In this document: one piece after another, positions 1 through 7,340 of the stretch | How positions within the stretch are numbered: position 1 is the first letter of the stretch | Layout of the letters: each line of letters begins with the position of its first letter | Origin: Afipia sp. | GTDB lineage: Bacteria; Pseudomonadota; Alphaproteobacteria; Rhizobiales; Xanthobacteraceae | NCBI GenBank assembly: GCA_026400415.1 | Contig: JAPLPA010000371.1 | Location: 1 to 7,906, forward strand | DNA length: 7,906 nt | Direction of reading: 5' to 3' | Program-made: the position numbers and the translations under genes | The notes under the pieces: model-generated | What the model saw: the letters and a program-made list of their open reading frames with translations, nothing else | Databases searched by the model: none | Told to the model about the DNA's origin: nothing

Positions 1-1118
1 GTCAGCCCAAGCGCAGTAGGCAAATAAACGAAGTAGAGTTTTCCGCCCCATCCCTCGACCACGCGCCGCCCCTCAGCGAGGGCCGATGCCAATGTCTTCA
101 AATGAGGGTCGTCCGGCTTGACGTTGCTGATAAAGCGCTGGCGAAGCCTCACGAGCCGGACAAACTGCAAAAGCTGAAAACGGAACTGTAAAGGCGGAGC
201 AGTTTGCACTTCGAGTGCGCGATCGACCACGCCCTCAAGAATGCGGTTGAGCCCCTCTTGTTTCGCCCTCAATCCCTGCCTGAAGTCAGGTTCGTTGAGG
301 TACTTCATGATGATGGGTTGAGTCATCTCCGCAGGAATGCGCGTTTCATTCGCTTCGAGAAACTGCCAGATCACAATTCGTGGCTTGATGTCCAACAGAT
401 ACTCTTTGATCGTCGCAAGCTCATAAAGTGCGCCGTTCCCGCCCATTCCAAGATTGAGCGTTCGTGGATATTTTTTTCTGACCAGCGACGGCCAATCCTC
501 TCCAGGATGCACGCAATTGCCGTGCGAAAAAGAATCTCCGATGACCGCAATATCTATGGGCGAATTCCACAGCCCGGTTGGATTGTTGAATCCGGCCTCG
601 TCGGCCGTATAGGTCGCCCAAAAGCCACCCTCGTTGCACAATACCGTCGTTCGCGACGTAAGTCCCGACAGCGGCAACACGGATAAGGAATCGACCGTTA
701 GATTTTTTCCGGTAAATAAATCCGGCTGCCAAACCAGACTCGACGGATAAATCGCCGGAGCCGCTTTTGAATCACCGGCAGCCCTGAGATCAAAAACAAC
801 CTGCCGCTTACTTCGCTGATCGTAGGATGGCGGGAAGGACGCCGTCCCAGATTGAAACGAACTTTCAAAAGTCAGATAAAGCTCGGCTGCATAGATCGAT
901 ACCAGTACCGACACGATAGCCACCAGGATGGTGTCTTTGGTATCGTTGTTCGTCCGTCGCTCAACAATGATGAGAAGCGCAGCGGCCACCAGCAACCCAA
1001 CAAAGTACCAGAAGTTCGAGAGCCCGCGCGCAATCTGATAGATCGCTATCGCCAGACAAATGCCAGCGAGTACCCGAAACAGAAATCGTCTGACAGTCAC
1101 GCGCGACTCCAGCGACAT
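1..1118 (-). CDS. Membrane-anchored SGNH/GDSL hydrolase, C-terminus beyond left edge
   Basis: Probable periplasmic serine esterase or acyl-transfer enzyme acting on a glycan; the substrate is unknown. About 372 residues are visible and the frame is still open at base 1. Residues 12-30, 36-52 and 63-81 are hydrophobic helices. Basic residues before helix 1 and between helices 2 and 3 place the following domain in the periplasm. The SGNH block I is GDSFSHGNCV, with the likely nucleophile at Ser196, preceded by DEAGFNNP. Block II/III is LGMGGNG at about 223-229, supplying the oxyanion Gly and Asn. The block V DxxH should lie in the missing part. The ATG at 1118 lies 6 bp after the carbamoyltransferase stop, with a weak AGGCGAG overlapping that stop, so translational coupling is likely. 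SGNH proteins of this type commonly sit beside SxtJ/DUF5989/carbamoyltransferase genes. The family is confident and the role is inferred. Confidence 0.88.
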   Translation of the reverse strand, partial: MSLESRVTVRRFLFRVLAGICLAIAIYQIARGLSNFWYFVGLLVAAALLIIVERRTNNDTKDTILVAIVSVLVSIYAAELYLTFESSFQSGTASFPPSYDQRSKRQVVFDLRAAGDSKAAPAIYPSSLVWQPDLFTGKNLTVDSLSVLPLSGLTSRTTVLCNEGGFWATYTADEAGFNNPTGLWNSPIDIAVIGDSFSHGNCVHPGEDWPSLVRKKYPRTLNLGMGGNGALYELATIKEYLLDIKPRIVIWQFLEANETRIPAEMTQPIIMKYLNEPDFRQGLRAKQEGLNRILEGVVDRALEVQTAPPLQFRFQLLQFVRLVRLRQRFISNVKPDDPHLKTLASALAEGRRVVEGWGGKLYFVYLPTALGL

Positions 1119-1124
1119 GCTCGC

Positions 1125-2934
1125 CTAATCGGCGGCAATGTCCTTGCTATAATTGTTAAGCAGACCGGCATCTTGAGTGCCCTTGCTCATAAAGCAATTG
1201 CCCACCACAAGCGTCTCCATATCCGTCCCCATAAAGCACCGAAACGCGTCCTCCGGCGTGCAGACGATAGGCTCGCCGCGCACGTTAAAACTCGTATTGA
1301 CGACTACCGGACAGCCGGTCCGCGCATTGAACGCGCTTATAAGCGCATGATAGCGAGGATTTGTATCGGCATGCACAGTTTGAACGCGCGCCGAATAATC
1401 GACATGGGTCACAGCCGGAATAGACGATCGCACGACGTTCAACTTGTCGATTCCGAAAAGGCTTTTTTGCTCGTCTTTCATTGGAATTCGTAACCGATTT
1501 TGAACGTCCGCGACAATCTGCATGTACGGGCTATCTGTATCCAATTCGAAAAAGTCTTTGACGTTCTCTCGAAGGACTGACGGCGCGAATGGCCGGAAGC
1601 TTTCGCGATATTTGATCTTCAGGTTGAGCGTCTTTTGAAGATCCGGATTTCGAGGATCACCGAGAATCGACCGATTGCCCAATGCACGCGGGCCGAATTC
1701 CATGCGGCCTTGAAACCAGCCCACGGCATGGCCTGCTTCAAGTGACGCAGCGGTCTTGTCATACAGTGCATCGTCTGAGAGCACTTCGAATTTCGCACCA
1801 GCAGCCGTCAGGCTACGCTCCACACTCGCTTGCGAAAACTCAGGACCAAGGTAAGCACCCATCATACCGTCAGACGACTTCACAACGTGTCTCGGTCGAT
1901 CGAAATGCAAATGATAAGCCGCGAGCGCTGCCCCTACGGCTCCGCCCGCATCGCCGGCCGCGGGTTGAACCCATATCCGCTCAAATGCGCCGTCCCGGAG
2001 AATCTTTCCGTTGCCGACGCAATTGAGCGCAACGCCCCCCGCAAGGCAAAGATTTTCAATCCTGTAAACCTTTGCGAGGCTGCGCGTGATACGCAGCATG
2101 ATCTCCTCAGTGACGTGCTGAATCGAAGCAGCTAAATCCATCTCACGCTGCGTTAGCAAGCTCTCCGCAGTACGCGGGGGCGCTCCAAAAAGGTCATGAA
2201 ACTTCTTCGAGGTCATGGTCAGCCCCGAGGCATAATTGAAATAACTTTGGTCTAGCCAGAAAGACCCATCTTCTTTCAGGTCAATGATGTGCTTGAAAAT
2301 CAGGTCCGCATATTTCGGCTCACCATATGGTGCGAGCCCCATAACTTTGTACTCGCCGGAATTTACCCGGAATCCTGTGTACGACGTAAAGGCGGAATAA
2401 AGCAGGCCAACGCTGTGTGGCCATCGAATCTCGCGAACCGTTTCGAGTTTGTGTCCGCGTCCAATTGCAACTGAAGTGGTCGCCCATTCGCCTACACCGT
2501 CCATCGTCAGCACAACAGCCTCATCGAACGGCGAAGGAAAAAATGCCGATGCGGCGTGGCTCTGATGATGCTCCGCAAAAAGGAGCTTGCCCTTTAGGGC
2601 GGACGAACCGGACAACTCGGCCAGCTCTTTTTCGATATTGATCTTCTGCATCAGCTTGTCTTTGATCCAGACAGGCATTGCCGTCCGAAACGAAGAAAAG
2701 CCGCGAGGGGCATTGGCGAGGTATGTTTCGAGAAGCCTCTCGAACTTGATGAATGGCTTCTCGAAAAAAACGACGCTGTCGATCTGATCGAGGTTCAGAT
2801 CAGCAACTTGCAGACAGCTTCGAATAGCTCTTCCGAGTGAACCGCTCTTCCTGGGCCGCCGCGATCACGACTCCGTCTTCGATCAGCGCGGCGGCGCTGT
2901 CGTGGTAAAAGGCGGAGATTCCCAGCAGGCGCAT
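1125..2934 (-). pseudogene. NodU/CmcH-family O-carbamoyltransferase, frameshifted near the N-terminus
   Basis: The family transfers carbamoyl from carbamoyl phosphate, via carbamoyl-AMP, to a hydroxyl of a sugar or similar acceptor in the cytoplasm. The true start is the ATG at 2934, with GGAG at 2941-2944 and 7 bp spacing. It gives the classic MRLLGISAFYHDSAAAL followed by AAAQEERFTRK. That frame stops at 2800-2802 after 44 codons. Homology resumes from 2828 in another frame (AIRSCLQVADLNLDQIDSVV) and runs to the TAG at 1125. The KHDxxFP segment expected between them is absent, so about 26 bp seem lost and an intact protein would be about 611 residues. The rest is well conserved: HHQSH (Kae1-type metal ligands), LAGGVALNC, AAGDAGG with the metal-site Asp, then RMEFGPRALGNRS, KYRESFRPFAPS and NTSFNVRGEP in the C-terminal region. 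The ATG at 2678 opens a 517-codon ORF but lies inside the conserved domain, and no ATG, GTG or TTG precedes it in that frame. A sequencing or assembly error remains possible. Confidence 0.85.
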
Positions 2935-2940
2935 CGCTCA

Positions 2941-2944
2941 CTCC
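2941..2944 (-). promoter_or_regulatory. Ribosome-binding site fixing the carbamoyltransferase start
   Basis: GGAG lies 6 bp (2935-2940) upstream of the ATG at 2934, within the 12-bp gap after the DUF5989 stop codon. This position supports 2934, not the internal ATG at 2678, as the original start of the carbamoyltransferase. Confidence 0.7.
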
Positions 2945-2946
2945 GA

Positions 2947-3099
2947 TCAGAAGACCGTATAGATAAATGGCGCGATGGCTGAGCCTTTAGCGAGAATCAA
3001 CAACCCGCCAAATACGAGCAGAACCATGATGATTGGCAGAAGCCACCATTTCTTTCTGGCAGTCATATACGAAGCAAGCTCACGAATGATCGACAGCAT
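2947..3099 (-). CDS. DUF5989 family small membrane protein (SxtK-like)
   Basis: A 50-residue protein of unknown biochemical function. It starts MLSIIRELASYMTARKKWW, followed by one hydrophobic helix at about 20-37 (LLPIIMVLLVFGGLLILA), and ends KGSAIAPFIYTVF. The basic RKKWW before the helix and the GSAIAPFIYT tail are the family hallmarks, and the length is normal for the family. The basic N-terminus should be cytoplasmic. The start is supported by AGGGA at 3108-3112, 8 bp upstream of the ATG. It sits between the SxtJ gene (45 bp upstream) and the carbamoyltransferase (12 bp downstream). This order is repeatedly seen around O-carbamoyltransferases, including in saxitoxin clusters, so a helper role in carbamoylation or membrane placement of that enzyme is inferred, not shown. 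Its size makes it easy for gene callers to miss. Confidence 0.9.
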   Translation of the reverse strand: MLSIIRELASYMTARKKWWLLPIIMVLLVFGGLLILAKGSAIAPFIYTVF

Positions 3100-3107
3100 A
3101 TTCTAAT

Positions 3108-3112
3108 TCCCT
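3108..3112 (-). promoter_or_regulatory. Ribosome-binding site of the DUF5989 gene
   Basis: AGGGA reads on the minus strand, 8 bp before the ATG at 3099. It supports translation of this short gene, which otherwise could be dismissed as chance. Confidence 0.65.
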
Positions 3113-3144
3113 GATCGGATCTTAAATATAAGACCGGACATCCT

Positions 3145-3561
3145 TCAAAACTGATTATTCATCGACGTTGGATTTTTGTCTTCGGCCACGCAGTCTATCC
3201 AATAAGTCGTCGCCGTTTTATCTCGCTTTGCCAGCAGCGGATCGCGCCAAATTCGCATCAACAAGCCGGCCGGAACGAAAACAACCACAAAGATCAAAAA
3301 CATAACAACGGGATTCACCACGCGATGGAGCAGCAGCGACAAACGAAACCACAGAACTGTAATACGCTTGAGCCGCTGCGGCGCAAACGCGCTTAAGCTC
3401 GCGAGCACCGCACCGACCAGCGCCAAGACCGATGCGACGAGCGGATGTTTGTAATTTATTGCAGCGACAGCGAAGAAAGCCACGGCAAGCACAGCGCCAG
3501 TTGAACGCTCGCTGGGCGGCTTCGTATCGTCTTGCGCATAACCTTCGTGAAAATTCGTCAT
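3145..3561 (-). CDS. SxtJ family membrane protein
   Basis: A 138-residue integral membrane protein of unknown mechanism, named after SxtJ of saxitoxin clusters. After a polar N-terminus with SERSTGAVLA, there are hydrophobic segments at about 22-35, 39-60 and 84-104. The second is followed by a basic stretch (PQRLKR) leading into WFRLSLLLHRVVNPVV. The tail contains RDPLLAKRDKTATTYW and ends SMNNQF, matching the family's typical end. It lies 63 bp after the C-methyltransferase stop and 45 bp before DUF5989, in one apparent operon. The ribosome-binding site is poor: AGAGG lies about 12 bp before the ATG. The usual partnership with a carbamoyltransferase and DUF5989 suggests an accessory role in glycan carbamoylation. 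Family assignment is confident; function is inference. Confidence 0.88.
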   Translation of the reverse strand: MTNFHEGYAQDDTKPPSERSTGAVLAVAFFAVAAINYKHPLVASVLALVGAVLASLSAFAPQRLKRITVLWFRLSLLLHRVVNPVVMFLIFVVVFVPAGLLMRIWRDPLLAKRDKTATTYWIDCVAEDKNPTSMNNQF

Positions 3562-3624
3562 CGGAGAATCCGGCCTCTGCTTAACTACCTCAATAACGGA
3601 AGGAGATATCCCTAAACGCGCGCA

Positions 3625-4857
3625 TCAAGGCAATATCCTGACTTTCGGTATCGGAACCACAAACTTGCCGCCCCAGGCCCGGATATCTTTCATGCTTTCG
3701 CTGATTTCGGCCTGAAGGTTCCAGGGCAATATCATCACATAATCAGGCCGCGCCTTGAAAATTTCGTCCGGCGAAAGGACCGGCACCCTGCTTCCGGGCA
3801 TCAGCATGCCTTGTTTGTGAGGATTGCGATCGACAGTGAATTCGAGAAGTTCAGTACCGATGCCGCAAAAATTCAAAAGCGTATTGGCTTTGGCGGGCGC
3901 GCCGTAACCGACAACGCGCTTTCTCGATTGATGCGCATCGATGAAGAAACGCAAAATATCGATCTTTGCGTCCACAACTGTCCGAGCGAATTTGCGGTAA
4001 GCGTCAATCTGGCCGAGAGCCGCCGCCGCTTCCAAATGACGTTGCGCAGCGACGCTATCGCACAGAGCGTGAGCCGCGGATTTCCTGCAAGCAAAAATAC
4101 GCAATGACCCGCCATGCGTCGGAAGTGTCTGAACGTCAAAAACCCGAAGACCGTGGAGACCGAATAACCGTTCGACAGAAAGCAACGAAAGATAAGAAAA
4201 ATGCTCGTGATAGATCGTATCGAACTGCGTCTCCGCGATTAGCCGCTCCAGCGAGGGAAATTCGAAAGTGACGACGCCGTCGGGCTTTAGCAAAGATGCG
4301 CAACCGGCAACAAAATCAACAATATCTGGAACATGCGCGAGAACGTTGTTGGCGGCAATGAGATCCGCTGAAAATCCTCGTTGTTTGAGACTGAGACTTG
4401 TTTCAGTTCCAAAAAAGGCGACCTCGGTAGGAACACCTTGCTCGACAGCCGCCTTTGCGACATTCGCCGCAGGCTCTACGCCGAGCGAAGGAATCCCGCG
4501 AGCTACAAAATTCTTAAGAAGCGCCCCATCGTTGCTGGCAATCTCAACGACCTGCGAGCCTGCGTCGAGCTTGAATCTGCTGACAACGTGCGCGCAGTAC
4601 GCCTCGCAATGCTTCAACCAAGAGTCGGCATAAGACGAGAAATAAAGATACTCGTTAAAAATATTCTTTGGGCTTTCGAATTCCTCGAGCTGAACCAGCC
4701 AGCAACTGGTGCAGACATAAGCGTGAAGCGGGAAAAAAGTCTCAGCCTTATGTCGTCGTTCCTTGGCAACGAAGGAATTTGACAGCGGTGACATGCCGAG
4801 ATCGGCAAAAGTCTCCGCCAATTCGGCTTCACATAATCTGCATCTGATACGCTTCAT
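3625..4857 (-). CDS. NDP-sugar C-methyltransferase (TcaB9/TylC3-like)
   Basis: Predicted cytoplasmic SAM-dependent enzyme that adds a C-methyl branch, classically at C-3 of an NDP-4-keto-2,6-dideoxysugar. It has 410 residues, full length for the family. The N-terminal zinc site has Cys6 and Cys9 (CRLC) with Cys49 and Cys52 (CTSC). The SAM-binding core carries VVEIASNDGALL at 103-114. The C-terminal Rossmann-like domain begins RVVGYGAPAKANTLL at about 314-328. Residues recalled as catalytic in TcaB9 (Tyr76, His181, Tyr222, Glu224, His225) line up with a constant offset of six at Tyr70, His175, Tyr216, Glu218 and His219, so activity is likely retained. The ATG at 4857 is the only start: an in-frame TGA sits at 4873-4875 with no other start codon between. 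The ribosome site is weak (GGGA, 4 bp away). It heads the leftward unit. The exact sugar and carbon position are inferred. Confidence 0.9.
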   Translation of the reverse strand: MKRIRCRLCEAELAETFADLGMSPLSNSFVAKERRHKAETFFPLHAYVCTSCWLVQLEEFESPKNIFNEYLYFSSYADSWLKHCEAYCAHVVSRFKLDAGSQVVEIASNDGALLKNFVARGIPSLGVEPAANVAKAAVEQGVPTEVAFFGTETSLSLKQRGFSADLIAANNVLAHVPDIVDFVAGCASLLKPDGVVTFEFPSLERLIAETQFDTIYHEHFSYLSLLSVERLFGLHGLRVFDVQTLPTHGGSLRIFACRKSAAHALCDSVAAQRHLEAAAALGQIDAYRKFARTVVDAKIDILRFFIDAHQSRKRVVGYGAPAKANTLLNFCGIGTELLEFTVDRNPHKQGMLMPGSRVPVLSPDEIFKARPDYVMILPWNLQAEISESMKDIRAWGGKFVVPIPKVRILP

Positions 4858-5211
4858 GACGTCCCGAACTCGTCACTGCCAATCGGTCGATTTGACCGGC
4901 TTGCAATGCTGATAAGAAATAGCTCGACCCGCCGCTCGCGCTTTGTTGGCTTGGATGAGCCGCATTACTCTTCCTGCATCATCTGACGGCTATTTTAAAC
5001 CATTCGCATGCTAGGCTTAGCCGCTGATTTCTGCCATTTAACCTATTGCCAGAACAGGCAAAAGCCCCTCATCTTCGCCGCTTCGTCCGGTTTGATACTG
5101 GGGTTAAGCGGATGTGTCGAGCCGCACAGCCTTCATTTTCGATGTTTGGAGCCAACGCGTCCTGAAAACGGGACATAACCGGAATAAGACTGGATAGGCG
5201 GGATAACCGGA
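4858..5211. other. Divergent intergenic region between the two units
   Basis: A 354-bp region from which the methyltransferase unit runs left and the GT-C-like unit runs right. It must hold promoters for both, but I see no convincing -35/-10 pair on either strand. It contains the small ORF at 4873-4965 on the minus strand, a weak inverted repeat TTGCC/GGCAA at 5046-5061 with a 6-base loop, and an 11-bp direct repeat near the right end. No tRNA, small RNA or clear terminator was recognised. Confidence 0.6.
4873..4965 (-). CDS. Possible 30-codon upstream ORF or leader peptide
   Basis: This is a short reading frame, not recognised as any family. The ATG at 4965 has a respectable AGGA at 4972-4975, 6 bp upstream. 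The product is about 30 residues, basic, starting MRLIQANKARAAGRA and ending KSTDWQ. It is in the same frame as the C-methyltransferase, and its TGA is 15 bp before that gene's ATG. It could be a translated leader that couples to the weakly initiated methyltransferase, a remnant of a lost upstream gene, or chance. There is no conservation evidence, so confidence is low. Confidence 0.25.
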   Translation of the reverse strand: MRLIQANKARAAGRAISYQHCKPVKSTDWQ

Positions 5212-5213
5212 AT
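5175..5213 (+). repeat. 11-bp direct repeat at the start of the GT-C-like gene
   Basis: ATAACCGGAAT occurs at 5175-5185 and again at 5203-5213, 28 bp apart. The second copy covers the first two bases of the ATG at 5212. The context GGGA(C)ATAACCGGAAT is also partly shared. It could be a paired operator or translational control element, or a chance duplication. No ribosome-binding site better than this sequence is visible before the gene. Confidence 0.5.
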
Positions 5214-7290
5214 GCCTGTGAAGCGTGGGAAACGGGACAGAACTTCAGACATCACCGATCAGGCGAAAGACGCCTCGTCGCTGGATCGCAAATGGGCGCA
5301 GCTGGCTGTTTTCGGGACCGTCGTAAGTCTGCTGATTGCAACCGGATATTGTCTGCTGCGCATGGGGCTTTCGACACCCGTGATGTTGATACCGGCCTGC
5401 GTTACGATCGTCGCAGCATCGCTTTTCGCTCCGCTTCTGCTTCCCCGCCAAGGACTACTCGCCGAGCTCGAAAATCGTGCCGTGGTGTTGCCGCTCGTCA
5501 CACTCGCGATCCTTGTCGGTATTTTCCTGGCATTTTTTTTAGGACGATCGCTGCTCGTCATTTATTTCATTTTAGCGGTGTCGGGATTTTATCGCGCAGT
5601 CCGCCTCCTTCGCCACGGCGATCGGCCTGCTCTCTTGTCTATTTTAGCGATCGCTCTTGTGGTTGCGGCATACCTCTTCATTACTGTCCATAATCTGGGA
5701 TACGCCGGTGTTCTCTCAAATGAGCAAAGCCAACTAGGGCTTCTCAATCACGATACGCGATTTCACGCCGCAATCGCATTTATGATTCAAAATTTCGGAA
5801 TTCCATCTACCGCCGTCGATGGCGTCTTGCCCCTCAAATATCACTTCGGATCGCATATCTGGTTTGCTGCGCTGGGAATACTCGGAGTAGCGGAGCCGGC
5901 TGCAAGCTATGGTGCGGCTGTTCCAATTGTCGCCGCTCCGATGCTTGTCTTCTCCCTGTTGCTCGCCGCAATGGCGATCGATCATGCGCGCAAATCAGTC
6001 ATCGACTATCTCATCGTAGGACTTGCGCTCATCTTCCTCTCGGATTGCTCTGAGAAATCGTATTATATCTCCGAGAGCTACACATTCGGTCTGATTGGTA
6101 CTCTGCTTCTTCTTCCTCTCCTCGCGAGATTGGCCAACATCGGCGCATCGGACGGAAAAGTCTGGTTCGGGATTTTCGTTGCCATCGCTGCGATCCCGAT
6201 CCTGCTGTCATTTAAGATTTCCGCCGGGCTATTGTGGACGGTTGGATTCGGCTGGATCGTTCTGCGGCGTTTCGCCATCTCGAAGGAAACAGCGATCGTC
6301 GGCGCCGTGACTCTCGCAGTCTTGTTAGCTTCGGTTTCAATTTTTGCGCCGGGTCCGAACGATTATAATCGAATGAGCAACTCCGCAATCGTCCCCTTTT
6401 ATTATTTGCGGTTCGATCCAACGCTCGGAAGCCTGACGAGCTTGATCGGCCCTCTTTGTCTCGCATTCTTCTGCGTTGCGAAGATGCCATTCAGGCAGCT
6501 TGTTCGATCCAGATCCGACTTGATGCTTGAAGCAATTCTTCTGGTTACAATCGTCGGTGCCATCCCCGCAATGATCGGCGTGCCGCAAGATTCTTCGGTC
6601 TGGTATTTTCTCAACGTCGGCCAGTGGTACGCATTTGCCATTTTGGCCGCGCGAATTTCGGTCGCGGACCTGTCTCAATTTACGCTAAGCCCGCGACGCG
6701 ACAGGCTCTTTGTTCCGGTTGCGACCGTCGTTGTATTTGCCGTTGGTTGTCAGATGGCACGATCCATCACACCCGCATTTTTTGACACTTATCGCGGCGT
6801 CATTCGCGCTGCGGACAAGCAAGTTGACGGTCAACTCCTTAAAGGCCGGTCTGTTACGCAGTATTTTGCCGACACGCTCAAAAAAGAGCGCGTCTTATTC
6901 GGTGCTGATTTCAAGGCTGCGATGTCCGCCGCGGTCGGCCCTCAATTGATTTCCATGGTGCGTGATCACATCGATACACGATCACCCGACAATGCTGTCT
7001 TCATTCCCCCGCAGAATTTGGCTTACTGGGATTTTCAGGCGATTTGTCGTGACAAGCACAATATTCAAACAGCTCTGACCGGTCAGCCTTCCTTGCTTGG
7101 CGGACCGCCTGCATCCTACAACTGTCCGAAGGACGCCTACACGACTCCATACGGCAATGATTTTGCGGCGAGAGATATTACCGACGCTGACCTTTGCGCG
7201 CACGCACGCACGCGCAAAATAAAGACGGTCTATGTTCTCAACGATGTCCGCGCGGCAACGAGCAACAAATTACTCAGATGCGATAAATAA
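5212..7290 (+). CDS. Large polytopic membrane protein, GT-C glycosyltransferase-like
   Basis: A 692-residue protein I cannot place in a named family. After a charged N-terminus (about 1-28) come some 14-16 hydrophobic segments to about 517, then a soluble tail of about 175 residues. A polar loop after the fifth helix (about 160-212) carries LLNHDTRFHAAIAFMI (Asp181, His185) and LPLKYHFGSHIWF (Tyr210, His211, His215). An acidic/His first loop followed by a YH motif at the next helix is typical of GT-C enzymes that use polyprenyl-phosphate sugars, so a periplasmic sugar-transfer role is inferred. The tail holds ALTGQPSLLGGPP and several Cys (612, 638, 662, 690) that could form disulfides outside the membrane. 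The start ATG at 5212 has no strong ribosome site. An acyltransferase gene follows after 50 bp in the same direction. It could instead be a polymerase or transporter-like protein. Confidence 0.8.
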   Translation: MPVKRGKRDRTSDITDQAKDASSLDRKWAQLAVFGTVVSLLIATGYCLLRMGLSTPVMLIPACVTIVAASLFAPLLLPRQGLLAELENRAVVLPLVTLAILVGIFLAFFLGRSLLVIYFILAVSGFYRAVRLLRHGDRPALLSILAIALVVAAYLFITVHNLGYAGVLSNEQSQLGLLNHDTRFHAAIAFMIQNFGIPSTAVDGVLPLKYHFGSHIWFAALGILGVAEPAASYGAAVPIVAAPMLVFSLLLAAMAIDHARKSVIDYLIVGLALIFLSDCSEKSYYISESYTFGLIGTLLLLPLLARLANIGASDGKVWFGIFVAIAAIPILLSFKISAGLLWTVGFGWIVLRRFAISKETAIVGAVTLAVLLASVSIFAPGPNDYNRMSNSAIVPFYYLRFDPTLGSLTSLIGPLCLAFFCVAKMPFRQLVRSRSDLMLEAILLVTIVGAIPAMIGVPQDSSVWYFLNVGQWYAFAILAARISVADLSQFTLSPRRDRLFVPVATVVVFAVGCQMARSITPAFFDTYRGVIRAADKQVDGQLLKGRSVTQYFADTLKKERVLFGADFKAAMSAAVGPQLISMVRDHIDTRSPDNAVFIPPQNLAYWDFQAICRDKHNIQTALTGQPSLLGGPPASYNCPKDAYTTPYGNDFAARDITDADLCAHARTRKIKTVYVLNDVRAATSNKLLRCDK

Positions 7291-7340
7291 TGACGGTGCG
7301 AGACTAACTTGCTGCGGCAGTTCAGTCCGGGTGACTTTGA

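Noticed and set aside
204..686. 160-codon plus-strand ORF
   Set aside because: It lies opposite the SGNH hydrolase, whose motifs are clear. Its product is rich in Arg and His with no recognisable domain, so it is a shadow frame.
852..1493. 213-codon plus-strand ORF
   Set aside because: It overlaps the ends of the SGNH hydrolase and the carbamoyltransferase on the other strand and has no domain features.
1125..2678. Carbamoyltransferase as an intact 517-residue gene starting at 2678
   Set aside because: The ATG at 2678 is internal to the conserved domain. Homologous sequence continues upstream to 2828 in that frame and, after a frameshift, to a start at 2934 with a good ribosome site.
3599..3609. 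Strong Shine-Dalgarno-like AAGGAGATATC on the plus strand
   Set aside because: No start codon or reading frame follows at suitable distance on that strand; it lies between two minus-strand genes and looks like chance.
4381..4782. 133-codon plus-strand ORF
   Set aside because: It is antisense to the well-conserved C-methyltransferase and shows no family resemblance.
5046..5061. Inverted repeat TTGCC-N6-GGCAA as a terminator
   Set aside because: The stem is only 5 bp and is not followed by a T-run on either strand, and both flanking genes point away from it.
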